Of a stretch of 16,268 nt of DNA, positions 6,685 to 14,025 are shown piece after piece. A program made the position numbers and the translations under genes. Below the pieces are notes generated by a model that saw only the letters and a program-made list of their open reading frames with translations, ran no database searches and was not told where the DNA came from. The DNA is from Myxococcales bacterium (GTDB taxonomy: Bacteria; Myxococcota_A; Polyangia; Fen-1088), in contig PMZX01000045.1 of assembly GCA_003170035.1 (NCBI GenBank), positions 345-16,612 on the forward strand, read 5' to 3'. Positions within the stretch are counted from its first letter, which is position 1. Every line of letters starts with the position of its first letter.

Positions 6685-6830
6685 GAGTGCTCTTTGTGGG
6701 CCTCGGGGGTATCGGTCAGCGCCACCTGCGCCACCTGCGCGCCCTTTGGGGCACGGAGGTTTGCGTCGTCGCATGGCGTAGTCGGGGCGTGGTCCGCGCT
6801 ATTTCCGCGAACGTTGAGGTCGCACTATGA
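6681..6830 (+). pseudogene. N-terminal stub of a Gfo/Idh/MocA oxidoreductase (49 codons)
   Basis: The frame starts MRVLFVGLGGIGQRHLRHLR, the typical nucleotide-binding start of Gfo/Idh/MocA sugar oxidoreductases (GLGGIGQRH is the Rossmann glycine loop). It continues plausibly to the second strand (VCVVAWRSRG) and then ends at TGA after 49 codons, where family members are about 320-350 residues. There is no room downstream, since the next gene starts within its stop as ATGA. Its last codons supply GAGG, the Shine-Dalgarno of the next gene, so they probably come from the original gene end, which implies an internal deletion. The full enzyme would have oxidised or reduced a sugar with NAD(P). 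Confidence 0.75.
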
Positions 6831-7657
6831 CGCCAGCACAGTTGTTTGACCTGAGTGGACGCGTGGTTGTCATCACCGGAGGAGCGGGCCTTCTAGGCGT
6901 CCGTCACGCGGAGGCTGTAGCGGGTGCAGGTGCAATTCCGGTCCTGGTTGATCTCCGGCTCGAAGCCGCTCAACGTCGCGCCGCAGAGATTGCTTCCCGG
7001 TTTGGGGTTGCCGCCGTGGGCTTGTCCGCCGATATCACCCGAGCCGACGCGGTCGAAGCGTTGCGCGAAGAGGTGCTACGTCGGTTCGGGCAGGTCGACG
7101 TGCTCATCAACAACGCGGCCAACAACCCGAAGCAGGAAGATGCAGGCAAGGGAACGGAATGGTCTCGCCTCGAATCGTTCCCCCTCCGCCAGTGGGAGGC
7201 TGATCTTGCGGTCGGGCTTACCGGAGCCTTTCTCTGCAGTCGCGTCCTTGGTGCGGAGATGGCACGGCGTGGGCGCGGCGTTATCCTAAACATTGCGTCA
7301 GATCTTGGCATTATTGCGCCTGATCAGCGTCTCTACCGCCGCCCCGGTCTTGCCGAGGACCAGCAACCCGTGAAACCGGTAACCTATTCAGTTGTCAAGA
7401 CGGGGCTCATTGGGCTCACGCGATACCTCGCCACCTATTGGGCCGACAGGGGCGTGCGCGTGAATGCGCTTTCACCGGGTGGGGTTCACAACAACCAACC
7501 CGAGGATTTCGTTCAACGGCTTTCGCAGCTCATTCCGATGGGGCGGATGGCGAACCTCGATGAGCTCCAGGGCGCCGTCCTATTCTTGTGTTCCGACGCG
7601 TCCTCGTACATGACGGGCGCGAACTTGGTGCTGGATGGAGGTCGCACATGCTGGTGA
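6827..7657 (+). CDS. SDR-family oxidoreductase
   Basis: A 276-residue classical SDR. The cofactor loop is TGGAGLLG (17-24), with NNAA at 95-98, catalytic S158 in NIASDLG, and Y187/K191 in YSVVK. The C-terminus VLDGGRTCW is the usual SDR ending. It resembles the oxidoreductases found beside ulosonic-acid and deoxysugar genes (PtmA-type neighbourhoods), so it probably reduces a keto group on a sugar intermediate. The ATG overlaps the oxidoreductase stub, and GAGG eight bases upstream is its ribosome site. It is the last intact gene of the plus-strand arm. The SDR at 8986-9840 on the other arm shares the same insert around the active-site loop (a long stretch between APxxQLY and the catalytic Tyr), so the two may be paralogues. 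Confidence 0.87.
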   Translation: MTPAQLFDLSGRVVVITGGAGLLGVRHAEAVAGAGAIPVLVDLRLEAAQRRAAEIASRFGVAAVGLSADITRADAVEALREEVLRRFGQVDVLINNAANNPKQEDAGKGTEWSRLESFPLRQWEADLAVGLTGAFLCSRVLGAEMARRGRGVILNIASDLGIIAPDQRLYRRPGLAEDQQPVKPVTYSVVKTGLIGLTRYLATYWADRGVRVNALSPGGVHNNQPEDFVQRLSQLIPMGRMANLDELQGAVLFLCSDASSYMTGANLVLDGGRTCW

Positions 7658-7713
7658 ATCAGAGGAGGGAACTCGGGCGGTCTGAACTGATGGATTCCGT
7701 CGAGGAGATCTAG
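7648..7713 (+). other. 21-codon ORF overlapping the SDR end, possible gene remnant
   Basis: ATG 7648 opens a 21-codon frame (MLVNQRRELGRSELMDSVEEI) that overlaps the SDR stop by ten bases and ends at TAG 7711-7713, inside the stop region of the converging methyltransferase. Its placement is that of a coupled next gene, but it is too short to recognise. It could be one more internally deleted gene or chance. No recognised family. Confidence 0.2.
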
Positions 7714-8906
7714 GGCTGGTAGAGCAGAATCAGTTTGTTGCCCAAGCCCAAGTCGTGTCGAATCTGATCTGCAATCTCGCGTTGGAAACCGCGTGACGAG
7801 ACCAGAATCGGTTCGTTTCGCGAGCCCAATTCATGCGGTGAGATCACCGGGATCTCGCGCAGGCGTTGCTGCTGGTAGTTGCGGTTCGAATCCACGAAAA
7901 CGGCGATTCTCCGAGGATCGAGCCCTCCGGTGGCAAGCAACCGCAGCGTGTGTGCGCCGACACCCCAGACAATCATGCGCTCACCTGGTCCAATCGCCTG
8001 ATCGATCTTGCTGCGAATGCGCGCGTCTTCGGCTTGGCATCCCTGGACGTACGCGCGAAGGCCCTCACCTGTTTCGGTGTCCCGTTCGGCGGGAGCAGAC
8101 CTCGCGCATTTTTCGTAGACACCGTAGGTCGTCAGACACACAGCTTCATTTTGCGCCCTTCTAGCACGTCCTGAGTTCAGAGTGCGGAAACGCCGAGACT
8201 GCATCAGATTGTTCAGCGATCCAGGCGAAAAGAAATTGATGTGCTCGACACTGAACTCCTGGAAAGGCGCATCCAGATTCGGATCAAGTCGGCTCGCATC
8301 AGGCACTTCCAGGTAGACTCTTCCGCCGTCCCGCACGAGTCGGTGGAACTGCGCAACCGTCCGATCCAGATCGCGAATGTGTTCCATCACACCCACCAGG
8401 ATCAAAAAGTCGTATGGATCATCGGGCAGGGTTGCGGTGAACACCGTCTCGGATACCGCTCGCACGCCAATGCCTTGCGCTGCACGAGCGCACGCAGGGG
8501 AAGGATCTGAGCCTTGAACGTTGGGAAAGCCTCGTTCCTGAAGGATCTTGAGCAAGTGCCCTGAGCCACAGCCGACTTCCAGAATTCGCGAATCCTTGTT
8601 CTGGATGTACGCCTCGATCGTCAGGGCTGCACGCAAGAAGCGGTCTTCGGAAGCACTAGAGTCCCTGCCTCCTCGGAATTCATAGTCGTATTTCGACAGG
8701 TCGCGATAGTATTCATCAAATACGGACTGGGGTGGGATCATGTCCGCGTAACCGGCTCCACATTCCGAGCAGACGACCACGTCATACCCGTCAAGTAGGT
8801 GTACACCCGAGAGGTGATCAAATGACTGGCGAAAGATCGGACTGCACGTTTCGCAGCCGCAGACTGGGCACGCTCTATGCGATAAGAGTGGCGTGTCCAA
8901 TGGCAT
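7710..8906 (-). CDS. Sugar C-methyltransferase-like SAM enzyme (first of two paralogues)
   Basis: A 398-residue protein with the three-part layout of NDP-keto-sugar C-methyltransferases. It has an N-terminal zinc domain with CPVC (13-16) and C46-x2-C49, a SAM-binding core LEVGCGSGHLL (109-119) with MEHIRDL (174-180), and a C-terminal Rossmann-like part beginning IVWGVGAHTLRLL (312-324). The motif SVEHINFFSP (219-228) holds the Glu-His pair that acts in characterised members such as TcaB9 (recalled from the family). Such enzymes methylate the carbon next to a keto group. The ATG has a perfect AGGAGG four bases upstream (8911-8916). It is the last gene of the minus-strand operon and ends inside the converging plus-strand region with no terminator visible. 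A different carbon acceptor is possible. Confidence 0.82.
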   Translation of the reverse strand: MPLDTPLLSHRACPVCGCETCSPIFRQSFDHLSGVHLLDGYDVVVCSECGAGYADMIPPQSVFDEYYRDLSKYDYEFRGGRDSSASEDRFLRAALTIEAYIQNKDSRILEVGCGSGHLLKILQERGFPNVQGSDPSPACARAAQGIGVRAVSETVFTATLPDDPYDFLILVGVMEHIRDLDRTVAQFHRLVRDGGRVYLEVPDASRLDPNLDAPFQEFSVEHINFFSPGSLNNLMQSRRFRTLNSGRARRAQNEAVCLTTYGVYEKCARSAPAERDTETGEGLRAYVQGCQAEDARIRSKIDQAIGPGERMIVWGVGAHTLRLLATGGLDPRRIAVFVDSNRNYQQQRLREIPVISPHELGSRNEPILVSSRGFQREIADQIRHDLGLGNKLILLYQP

Positions 8907-8985
8907 TCAGCCTCCTGATTCGTCCGGCGGACATGACAAGCTGAGGATTGGAGCAAAGAAGATCGTCCCGTTCGGCAGACGTCCC

Positions 8986-9840
8986 CTAGACAATCGTCCA
9001 ACCTCCGTCCACGATCAGGGATTGGCCTGTTGTGAAGGCAGACGCGTCCGACGCAAGATACAATAGTGCGCCCACCAATTCGCGAGGGTTTCCCACCCTG
9101 CCAAGAACCGTGCGCGCCTTCAGACGCTCCAGGAAAGGATCGCCCGGCGCAACGCTGTTGTCGCCGGCCTCTTCAAGATTGGAGAATGGACCTGGCAGGA
9201 TCGCGTTCGCTCGCACACCGAAGGGCCCCCAGAAAGAAGCCGTGTACCGAGTGAATGCGAGTAGCGCCGCTTTGGATGCGCTATATGCGGGTGGATTGAC
9301 GAACGCTGTGCCGGCATACAGCTGCGGGCTGGGCGCCACCACCGCATACATCGTGCAGATGTTCACGATGCTGCCATGGCCGCGGCTCCGCATACCTGCT
9401 CCGATGCGCTGAGTCGTAAGCGCGGACCAGTAGACACCCGCGGTCAAGTTGCGCATCCAACCGTCGAACGTGGCGTCTTCCAGGTGGCCTTCGGGAACAT
9501 TGAACCCAGTGCGTGGACCCAGTTCATGCGCGTTGTTTACAAGTACATCCACCACCGGATGTTCGCGCTCCACTTGCGTCAGCGCCTCCTTTGCGGCGGG
9601 GACGTCGTAGAGGTCTACGCAATAGGCCTGGACGCGGCCGCTACCATATTCGTCGTTCAACGGGGCAGCCTGCCGTTCGACACGCGACGAGCCTCCAAAC
9701 GCGAGGACCGTGGCGCCATTGTCGAGCAGCGCGCGCACCATGGTACGCCCCAGAAACCCACTCGCGCCGGTGAGCAACACCGTCTTGCCTGTGAGCGAGA
9801 AGAGCGAGCCGGCCCCGTAGTCGCCTTTCTTCACTACCAT
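8986..9840 (-). CDS. SDR-family oxidoreductase with a Thr in place of the catalytic Ser
   Basis: A 284-residue classical SDR. The cofactor loop TGASGFLG is at 24-31, NNAH at 102-105, and the catalytic pair Y186/K190 is in YSASK. At the usual catalytic serine the sequence reads NICTMYA (160-166), so T163 probably stands in for it. The C-terminus GQSLIVDGGWTIV is standard. A long loop (VVAPSPQLYAGTAFVNPPAY) separates the Thr from the Tyr, similar to the SDR at 6827-7657. ATG 9840 overlaps the end of a short coupled ORF. Likely a reductase for a keto sugar of the minus-strand pathway; substrate unknown. The 79 bases between it and the next gene hold only the AGGAGG of that gene. Confidence 0.85.
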   Translation of the reverse strand: MVVKKGDYGAGSLFSLTGKTVLLTGASGFLGRTMVRALLDNGATVLAFGGSSRVERQAAPLNDEYGSGRVQAYCVDLYDVPAAKEALTQVEREHPVVDVLVNNAHELGPRTGFNVPEGHLEDATFDGWMRNLTAGVYWSALTTQRIGAGMRSRGHGSIVNICTMYAVVAPSPQLYAGTAFVNPPAYSASKAALLAFTRYTASFWGPFGVRANAILPGPFSNLEEAGDNSVAPGDPFLERLKARTVLGRVGNPRELVGALLYLASDASAFTTGQSLIVDGGWTIV

Positions 9841-9953
9841 GCGACACGTTCCCTTTCAGCAGCCAGTTTCTGGCAAGTCACGCACGCGATTGGACTTCCA
9901 CTTATTGGCCTCGGCGCGAAGGCCAAACGTCGTTCCTTGTAGAAGCGGTCCAT
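9834..9953 (-). pseudogene. 39-codon coupled ORF between two SDR genes, possible remnant
   Basis: ATG 9953 overlaps the upstream SDR stop by one base, and the TAG overlaps the next SDR start by seven, so the frame fills the 112-base junction exactly as a coupled gene would. The start MDRFYKERRLAF faintly recalls the M-x-x-x-Y-x-x-K/R-R-x-LA beginning of acylneuraminate cytidylyltransferases before their IPARGGSKG motif, but that motif is absent and the rest is not recognisable. If right, it would be the lost CMP-sugar synthetase of this cluster. This is speculative; it may be only a spacer. Confidence 0.25.
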
Positions 9954-10723
9954 CACACTCTTGTCTGGCCTCCGTCGACAACGAGGCAGGCGCCTGTGAT
10001 GAAGGTCGCGCGTTCTGACGCCAGAAATGCCACGGCCGAACCGACATCTTCGGGCGTGCCAAAACGGCCGAGTGGCACCTCGGCAGCAATCATCGCCGTG
10101 ACACTGCTCCTATCTCGATCCAGCTTGCGTTGCCAGGTTCCATTCGGGAAGAGGATGTTTCCAGGAGCCACTGTGTTTACGCGGACACCATGCTGGCCCA
10201 CACGCCTCGCCAGATCCTTACTGTAATGTTCCAAAGCCGCCTTGGCAGCGCCATAGGGGATCGGTGCCCCCAGGCTTTCCAGTCCGGCGATCGAACTGAT
10301 GAATGTGATACTGCCGTGATTTGCCTTCACCATCTCTGGCAAGAAGATTTCCACGAGTCGAACCGTGATCCACAAATTGATATGGAAAACTGGTTCCCAA
10401 TCCGCGGGGGTGATCTGCCAGCCATTCTTCGCCGTCCCGCTTCCAATGTTGCAGACCAGAGCATCCACTCGGCCAAAGTGATTCACCACCCGGCGCAGTG
10501 CGGCCTCCCCAATTTCCGGCTGCGACAGATCACCGGCGAACGAAATGACCCGGTCAGCACGGCCTTCGCCGAGTTCCGCGGAGGCGGCCGACAGGGTGCT
10601 GGCGTCGCGGCCTGTGATCATGACCCGTGCGCCTTCCTCCAGAAATGTGGCGGCAATGCCTTTGCCGATCCCACGGGAGGCCCCGGCCACAAAAACTACC
10701 TTGTCTTCTAGTCCAAGGTGCAT
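9953..10723 (-). CDS. SDR-family oxidoreductase
   Basis: A 256-residue classical SDR (FabG-like length). The cofactor loop AGASRGIG is at 13-20, the usual NNAG is replaced by CNIGSG (91-96), catalytic S144 is in FISSIAG, and Y157/K161 in YGAAK. It ends TGACLVVDGGQTRV. I chose ATG 10723; a TTG nine bases further upstream is also possible, and neither has a strong Shine-Dalgarno. It belongs to a different SDR subgroup from the two others in the window, having no long active-site insert. It lies 82 bases after the TPP enzyme gene and may reduce or oxidise that enzyme's keto-sugar product; that is inference from position. Confidence 0.85.
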   Translation of the reverse strand: MHLGLEDKVVFVAGASRGIGKGIAATFLEEGARVMITGRDASTLSAASAELGEGRADRVISFAGDLSQPEIGEAALRRVVNHFGRVDALVCNIGSGTAKNGWQITPADWEPVFHINLWITVRLVEIFLPEMVKANHGSITFISSIAGLESLGAPIPYGAAKAALEHYSKDLARRVGQHGVRVNTVAPGNILFPNGTWQRKLDRDRSSVTAMIAAEVPLGRFGTPEDVGSAVAFLASERATFITGACLVVDGGQTRV

Positions 10724-10728
10724 CTTCG

Positions 10729-10809
10729 TCAAATATCTAGCCGCCTATGTCCGGTCGCGCAGCTCCAACAATGCGGAACCCCAAGATTGTGCAACGAGAG
10801 CTGTCTCAT
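10729..10809 (-). other. 26-codon coupled ORF after the TPP gene, possible frameshifted remnant
   Basis: ATG 10809 overlaps the TPP-gene stop as ATGA and the frame ends just before the SDR start. In the frame shifted by two bases the same DNA reads RIVGAARPDIGG, which looks like the cofactor loop of an SDR or similar Rossmann enzyme. This could be the decayed N-terminus of another oxidoreductase. The evidence is slim: one motif and a suggestive position. Confidence 0.18.
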
Positions 10810-12605
10810 GATTCCTCGATGGGTTCAATCAGCATATTGGCGCGGAACTCCGCGCGATCGAGGAACGGCCACAAGTCCTCGAGCGGCTTGGACATCATCG
10901 AACCGTCGGGGCGCTGCACTGAAGTGAGGCTCGGGGCGCGCGGCTCGTCGTCGGGTCCCATGACCTCACATACCACCGGCCCGGGCGTGGCGAGGACCTC
11001 GCGGATCTGCTCGGCGAGCCTCGCTGGCGTGTCGATGCGCGCTGTCGCAAGGCCATATGCGGCGGCGAGTTTCACCGAATCGGGGAGGGACAGTCCACTC
11101 GTGTCGTCGGCGCCGACCAATTTCGCGAAATACCGATTCTGCGAGGTTCGGATCGAGGAGTACCCACGGTTGTTTAGGACGAAAACCTTGATCGGCAACT
11201 TCATCCGGGCCACGGTTTCAAGCTCCTGGATATTGAAGGAGAAGCCGCCATCTCCTTCGACGCAGATGGTCCGGCGTCGCCCCGCTGCGAGACATGCTCC
11301 GATCGCTGAAGGCAGGCCGAACCCCATCGCGCCGAGGCCCCTGGCATGAAACACTCGCTGGCCAGCCTTCGCCTTATATGCGAGCAGGAAGATCTCGATT
11401 GCAGCCCCGGCGCTACAAGACGCCAATATCTCCCCCTCATCGAGTTCCTGACTGAGCGCCTCGGAGAAGATGTAGGTGCTGACCTTGTCCTTCATAGCGC
11501 GGTGCTCGGGAGTAACCACCGGGTACTTGCGTTTCCACTCGGCACAGCGCAAGAGCCACGGCGAGCGATCTCGCAGAGGTACGCGGTCCGCCTGCCGAAG
11601 GGCTTGCGCGAAGAACGCCCTGGCATCGGTGCAGATCGGTAAGTCGATGTGCGTTTTCAGCTTGCCGATTTCAGCCGCATCGATATCGACGATGACTTTC
11701 TTCGCGGCACGCGCCAAGCGGTCGTGAGCGTACCCAGTCAGCGCCATATCGAACCGAGCCCCGACACCGAGCAGCCAATCACTGTTCTGCAGGGCAAAGT
11801 TAGCACCGCGGGGAGCGATCGATCCAGGTCTGCCGACGAAAAGCGGATGGGTTTCGGGAAGCAGATCGAGGCCCAGCCAGGTCGTGAGAATCGGTATCTG
11901 CATCCGCTCGGCGAAGCGCAAGAACTCAGCCTGTGCGCCAGCGAGGCGAATGCCGTTGCCGGCGAGCAGAACCGGGCGCTCCGCACGATCGAGGAGAGCC
12001 AGCGCGTTCGCCACCTGGAGCTCCAGGTCCGGCGCTTCAATGTGGGCAAGTTCTCCCGGCACGAACCCAGGCAACGACTCCGGGTCTATAGATGCGGCCT
12101 GCACGTCGAGCGGCAGGTCCAACCACACCGGGCCGCGTCTGCCCGTCGTGGCGAGGTGACATGCCCGTTCCAGATGATACCGGATCGAGTTCGGTTCCGT
12201 CACCTGAACGGCGTACTTGGTGATCGGCGAGACAATCGAGACGATGTCGATTTCCTGGACGCCGAGCTGGCGCAGGCCCGTGTTTCCTTTTAGGTCTGCC
12301 CGCTTCACCTGTCCCGAGAAGAACAGACATGCCGTAGAGTCAAGGTATGCGGCGGCGACACCCGTCACGGCGTTCGTCCCGCCGGGCCCCGCCGTCACGG
12401 AGGCCACCCCGAGTTGGTTCGCGACCTTTCCGTATGCGTCGGCAGCGATGGCACTTGCCTGCTCGTGCAAGTTGGACACGACTTCGATTCTTTTCTCGCG
12501 CCCGAGCGAATCGTTGAGGTGCATTGCTGCACCGCCCGGGACGAAGAAGACGTGCTTGACGCCGCGGTCGCCAAGAAACCGCATCAGGTAGTCAGAGAGC
12601 TTCAA
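10806..12605 (-). CDS. TPP-dependent enzyme, acetolactate-synthase superfamily (sugar-locus type)
   Basis: A 599-residue, full-length three-domain TPP enzyme. The N-terminal Pyr domain has VPGGAAMHLNDSLGR (22-36) and the catalytic glutamate E48 in HEQASAI. The middle domain runs from about 190 to 330. The C-terminal PP domain has GAMGFGLPSAIG (425-436) and the metal/TPP motif GDGGFSFN...NN (451-479). Acetolactate synthases join two pyruvates, but copies inside sugar loci (YerE, AviB and EvaG types) transfer a two-carbon unit from pyruvate to a keto sugar, making a branched sugar. With SDRs, C-methyltransferases and a ulosonate synthase around it, a sugar role is more likely than valine synthesis, and no small subunit gene is present. 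It starts with TTG 12605. A shortened relative lies at 5282-5857. Confidence 0.88.
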   Translation of the reverse strand: MKLSDYLMRFLGDRGVKHVFFVPGGAAMHLNDSLGREKRIEVVSNLHEQASAIAADAYGKVANQLGVASVTAGPGGTNAVTGVAAAYLDSTACLFFSGQVKRADLKGNTGLRQLGVQEIDIVSIVSPITKYAVQVTEPNSIRYHLERACHLATTGRRGPVWLDLPLDVQAASIDPESLPGFVPGELAHIEAPDLELQVANALALLDRAERPVLLAGNGIRLAGAQAEFLRFAERMQIPILTTWLGLDLLPETHPLFVGRPGSIAPRGANFALQNSDWLLGVGARFDMALTGYAHDRLARAAKKVIVDIDAAEIGKLKTHIDLPICTDARAFFAQALRQADRVPLRDRSPWLLRCAEWKRKYPVVTPEHRAMKDKVSTYIFSEALSQELDEGEILASCSAGAAIEIFLLAYKAKAGQRVFHARGLGAMGFGLPSAIGACLAAGRRRTICVEGDGGFSFNIQELETVARMKLPIKVFVLNNRGYSSIRTSQNRYFAKLVGADDTSGLSLPDSVKLAAAYGLATARIDTPARLAEQIREVLATPGPVVCEVMGPDDEPRAPSLTSVQRPDGSMMSKPLEDLWPFLDRAEFRANMLIEPIEES

Positions 12606-12840
12606 GCAATCACCTCGTTCGGGTATCTAGGCATGCCAGGGATGCCGCCTCTGGGGAAACCAGCCGCGCATGGCCACGGTCTCGAGCAGTCTATGGTTAG
12701 CACGGCGCACTGACTTTCTGCCGCAATGGGGATCCATGACGGCCACGCAGGGTTCTCCAGCACGTTGGGTCGATGGTCGAGAATGCACGACGGCTGGGAA
12801 GCCTAGATGAATCAACTGTCCCGTCAAGAGCTGAAGATGG
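12606..12840 (-). other. 235-base junction in the operon, possibly decayed coding DNA
   Basis: Between the methyltransferase stop and the TPP start lies the longest gap inside the minus-strand operon. Apart from the TPP ribosome site, it holds a short open frame from ATG 12737 to TAG 12627 (36 codons, ending RGWFPQRRHPWHA). Protein-like sequence also continues in the same frame upstream of this ATG, from a TTG near the methyltransferase end. I recognise no family. No terminator hairpin or promoter stands out. It could be the remains of a lost gene. Confidence 0.25.
12609..12616 (-). promoter_or_regulatory. Strong ribosome binding site for the TTG-started TPP gene
   Basis: On the minus strand GAGGTGAT, a full eight-base match to the complement of the 16S rRNA tail, ends three bases before TTG 12605 (seven bases from the GAGG core). 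It fixes the unusual start codon of the TPP enzyme. Confidence 0.65.
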
Positions 12841-14025
12841 TCAGCCACGGGGAGAGCCGGATGCGGGTGATCCTTGATCGGGATACAGGAGCACGATCGG
12901 ATTTGGTACGCCGCTGTCGATGATTTGCCTTCGGATCTCCTCCTGAACACGTCGCGACGAAATCACGATAGGCAGCACCGGAAGGCCGAAAACGGCTCGT
13001 GGGCCAACGATCGGAACTCCCAGCAGTTGTTGACCGTGGTACTGCGGGTTCGTGTCTATGAACGCGCGGATATGCGCTTTGGCGAGCTGGGTGCAGCCGA
13101 GCAGGCGCTGCGTGTGGAGCCCGGCGCCCCACACCAGTACTTCTTTCTGCGTTTGGACCAATTCATCGATTACACGAGTGGGGTCCTTGAGGACGGATCT
13201 TGCTGCGGCTATGTACTCGACCAGGCGGGCCTCGATTTCGCAGTCGTTGACGATGCGGCTTCTTTGCCATACCGAGGTAATGACGCCCATGATGGAGACC
13301 ACGGATCCCAAGAGCAGTTGGTCAAAACCCAGACGCAGCATCAGGTTTTGCAGCGACACGGTGGAGAAGAAATTGATGTGCTCGGGAGTGAAATGCGCGA
13401 ACAGGTCGCGCTCGTACGTCCAACCCAGCGGCGGGTTGGGCTCTACCGAACGGACAAAACTGTAGGCGTCGGGGACCTCGATGAACACCCGCCCACCATC
13501 GGACAGCAGGCGGCGAATCTCGCACAAGAAGCCGACAAGGTCAGCGACGTGCTCCAGCACGTGGCTGAGAATGACGAAGTCGAAGCGACCAATGTCACGC
13601 CGGTCGAAGAGGCTGCCCTGGACAACGTTCAGCCCATGCTGCTCCCGGGCCGCAACGCAAGCCGCTTCGGACGGCTCAAGTCCCACTACGTCGCCATAGC
13701 CCTGATCCTTGATCCGGCAGAGCAGTTGACCGGAACCGCATCCTATGTCCAGAATCCTGTCACCTCGGCGCAAGAATCGGATGATGGCTTGCTCCGAGGC
13801 GTCATATCGCTTTGCCTCTTCGGAACTGTCGCAAGAATGTCGATAGTGCTGATCGAGTGCCGTCTGGTCGGGCAGATTGTCGGCATAGGCAAAGCCGCAC
13901 TCGCTGCAGACAACGACGTCATTGCCGCCCGGAATGCTGCCAGTCGTTGGGACCTCGAGACGTTGGGAATAGATCGTCTTCTTCTTCGAGCTTCCGCAGA
14001 CCGCGCAATCTCTGCTGATGATCAT
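12841..14025 (-). CDS. Sugar C-methyltransferase-like SAM enzyme (second paralogue)
   Basis: A 394-residue protein with the same three-part layout as the enzyme at 7710-8906. The zinc-binding Cys pairs are CAVC (7-10) and C40-x2-C43, the SAM loop is LDIGCGSGQLL (92-102), LSHVLEHV is at 153-160, TPEHINFFS (213-221) holds the conserved Glu-His pair, and VLVWGAGLHTQRLL (296-309) opens the C-terminal domain. It probably methylates a carbon of an NDP-keto-sugar. I chose ATG 14025 because the zinc domain then begins at once as in the paralogue, and because a short upstream frame ends in an ATGA overlap here; the longer frame from 14088 adds 21 unremarkable residues. Identity to the paralogue is concentrated in motifs, so this is not a recent duplication. 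Confidence 0.82.
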   Translation of the reverse strand: MIISRDCAVCGSSKKKTIYSQRLEVPTTGSIPGGNDVVVCSECGFAYADNLPDQTALDQHYRHSCDSSEEAKRYDASEQAIIRFLRRGDRILDIGCGSGQLLCRIKDQGYGDVVGLEPSEAACVAAREQHGLNVVQGSLFDRRDIGRFDFVILSHVLEHVADLVGFLCEIRRLLSDGGRVFIEVPDAYSFVRSVEPNPPLGWTYERDLFAHFTPEHINFFSTVSLQNLMLRLGFDQLLLGSVVSIMGVITSVWQRSRIVNDCEIEARLVEYIAAARSVLKDPTRVIDELVQTQKEVLVWGAGLHTQRLLGCTQLAKAHIRAFIDTNPQYHGQQLLGVPIVGPRAVFGLPVLPIVISSRRVQEEIRRQIIDSGVPNPIVLLYPDQGSPASGSPRG

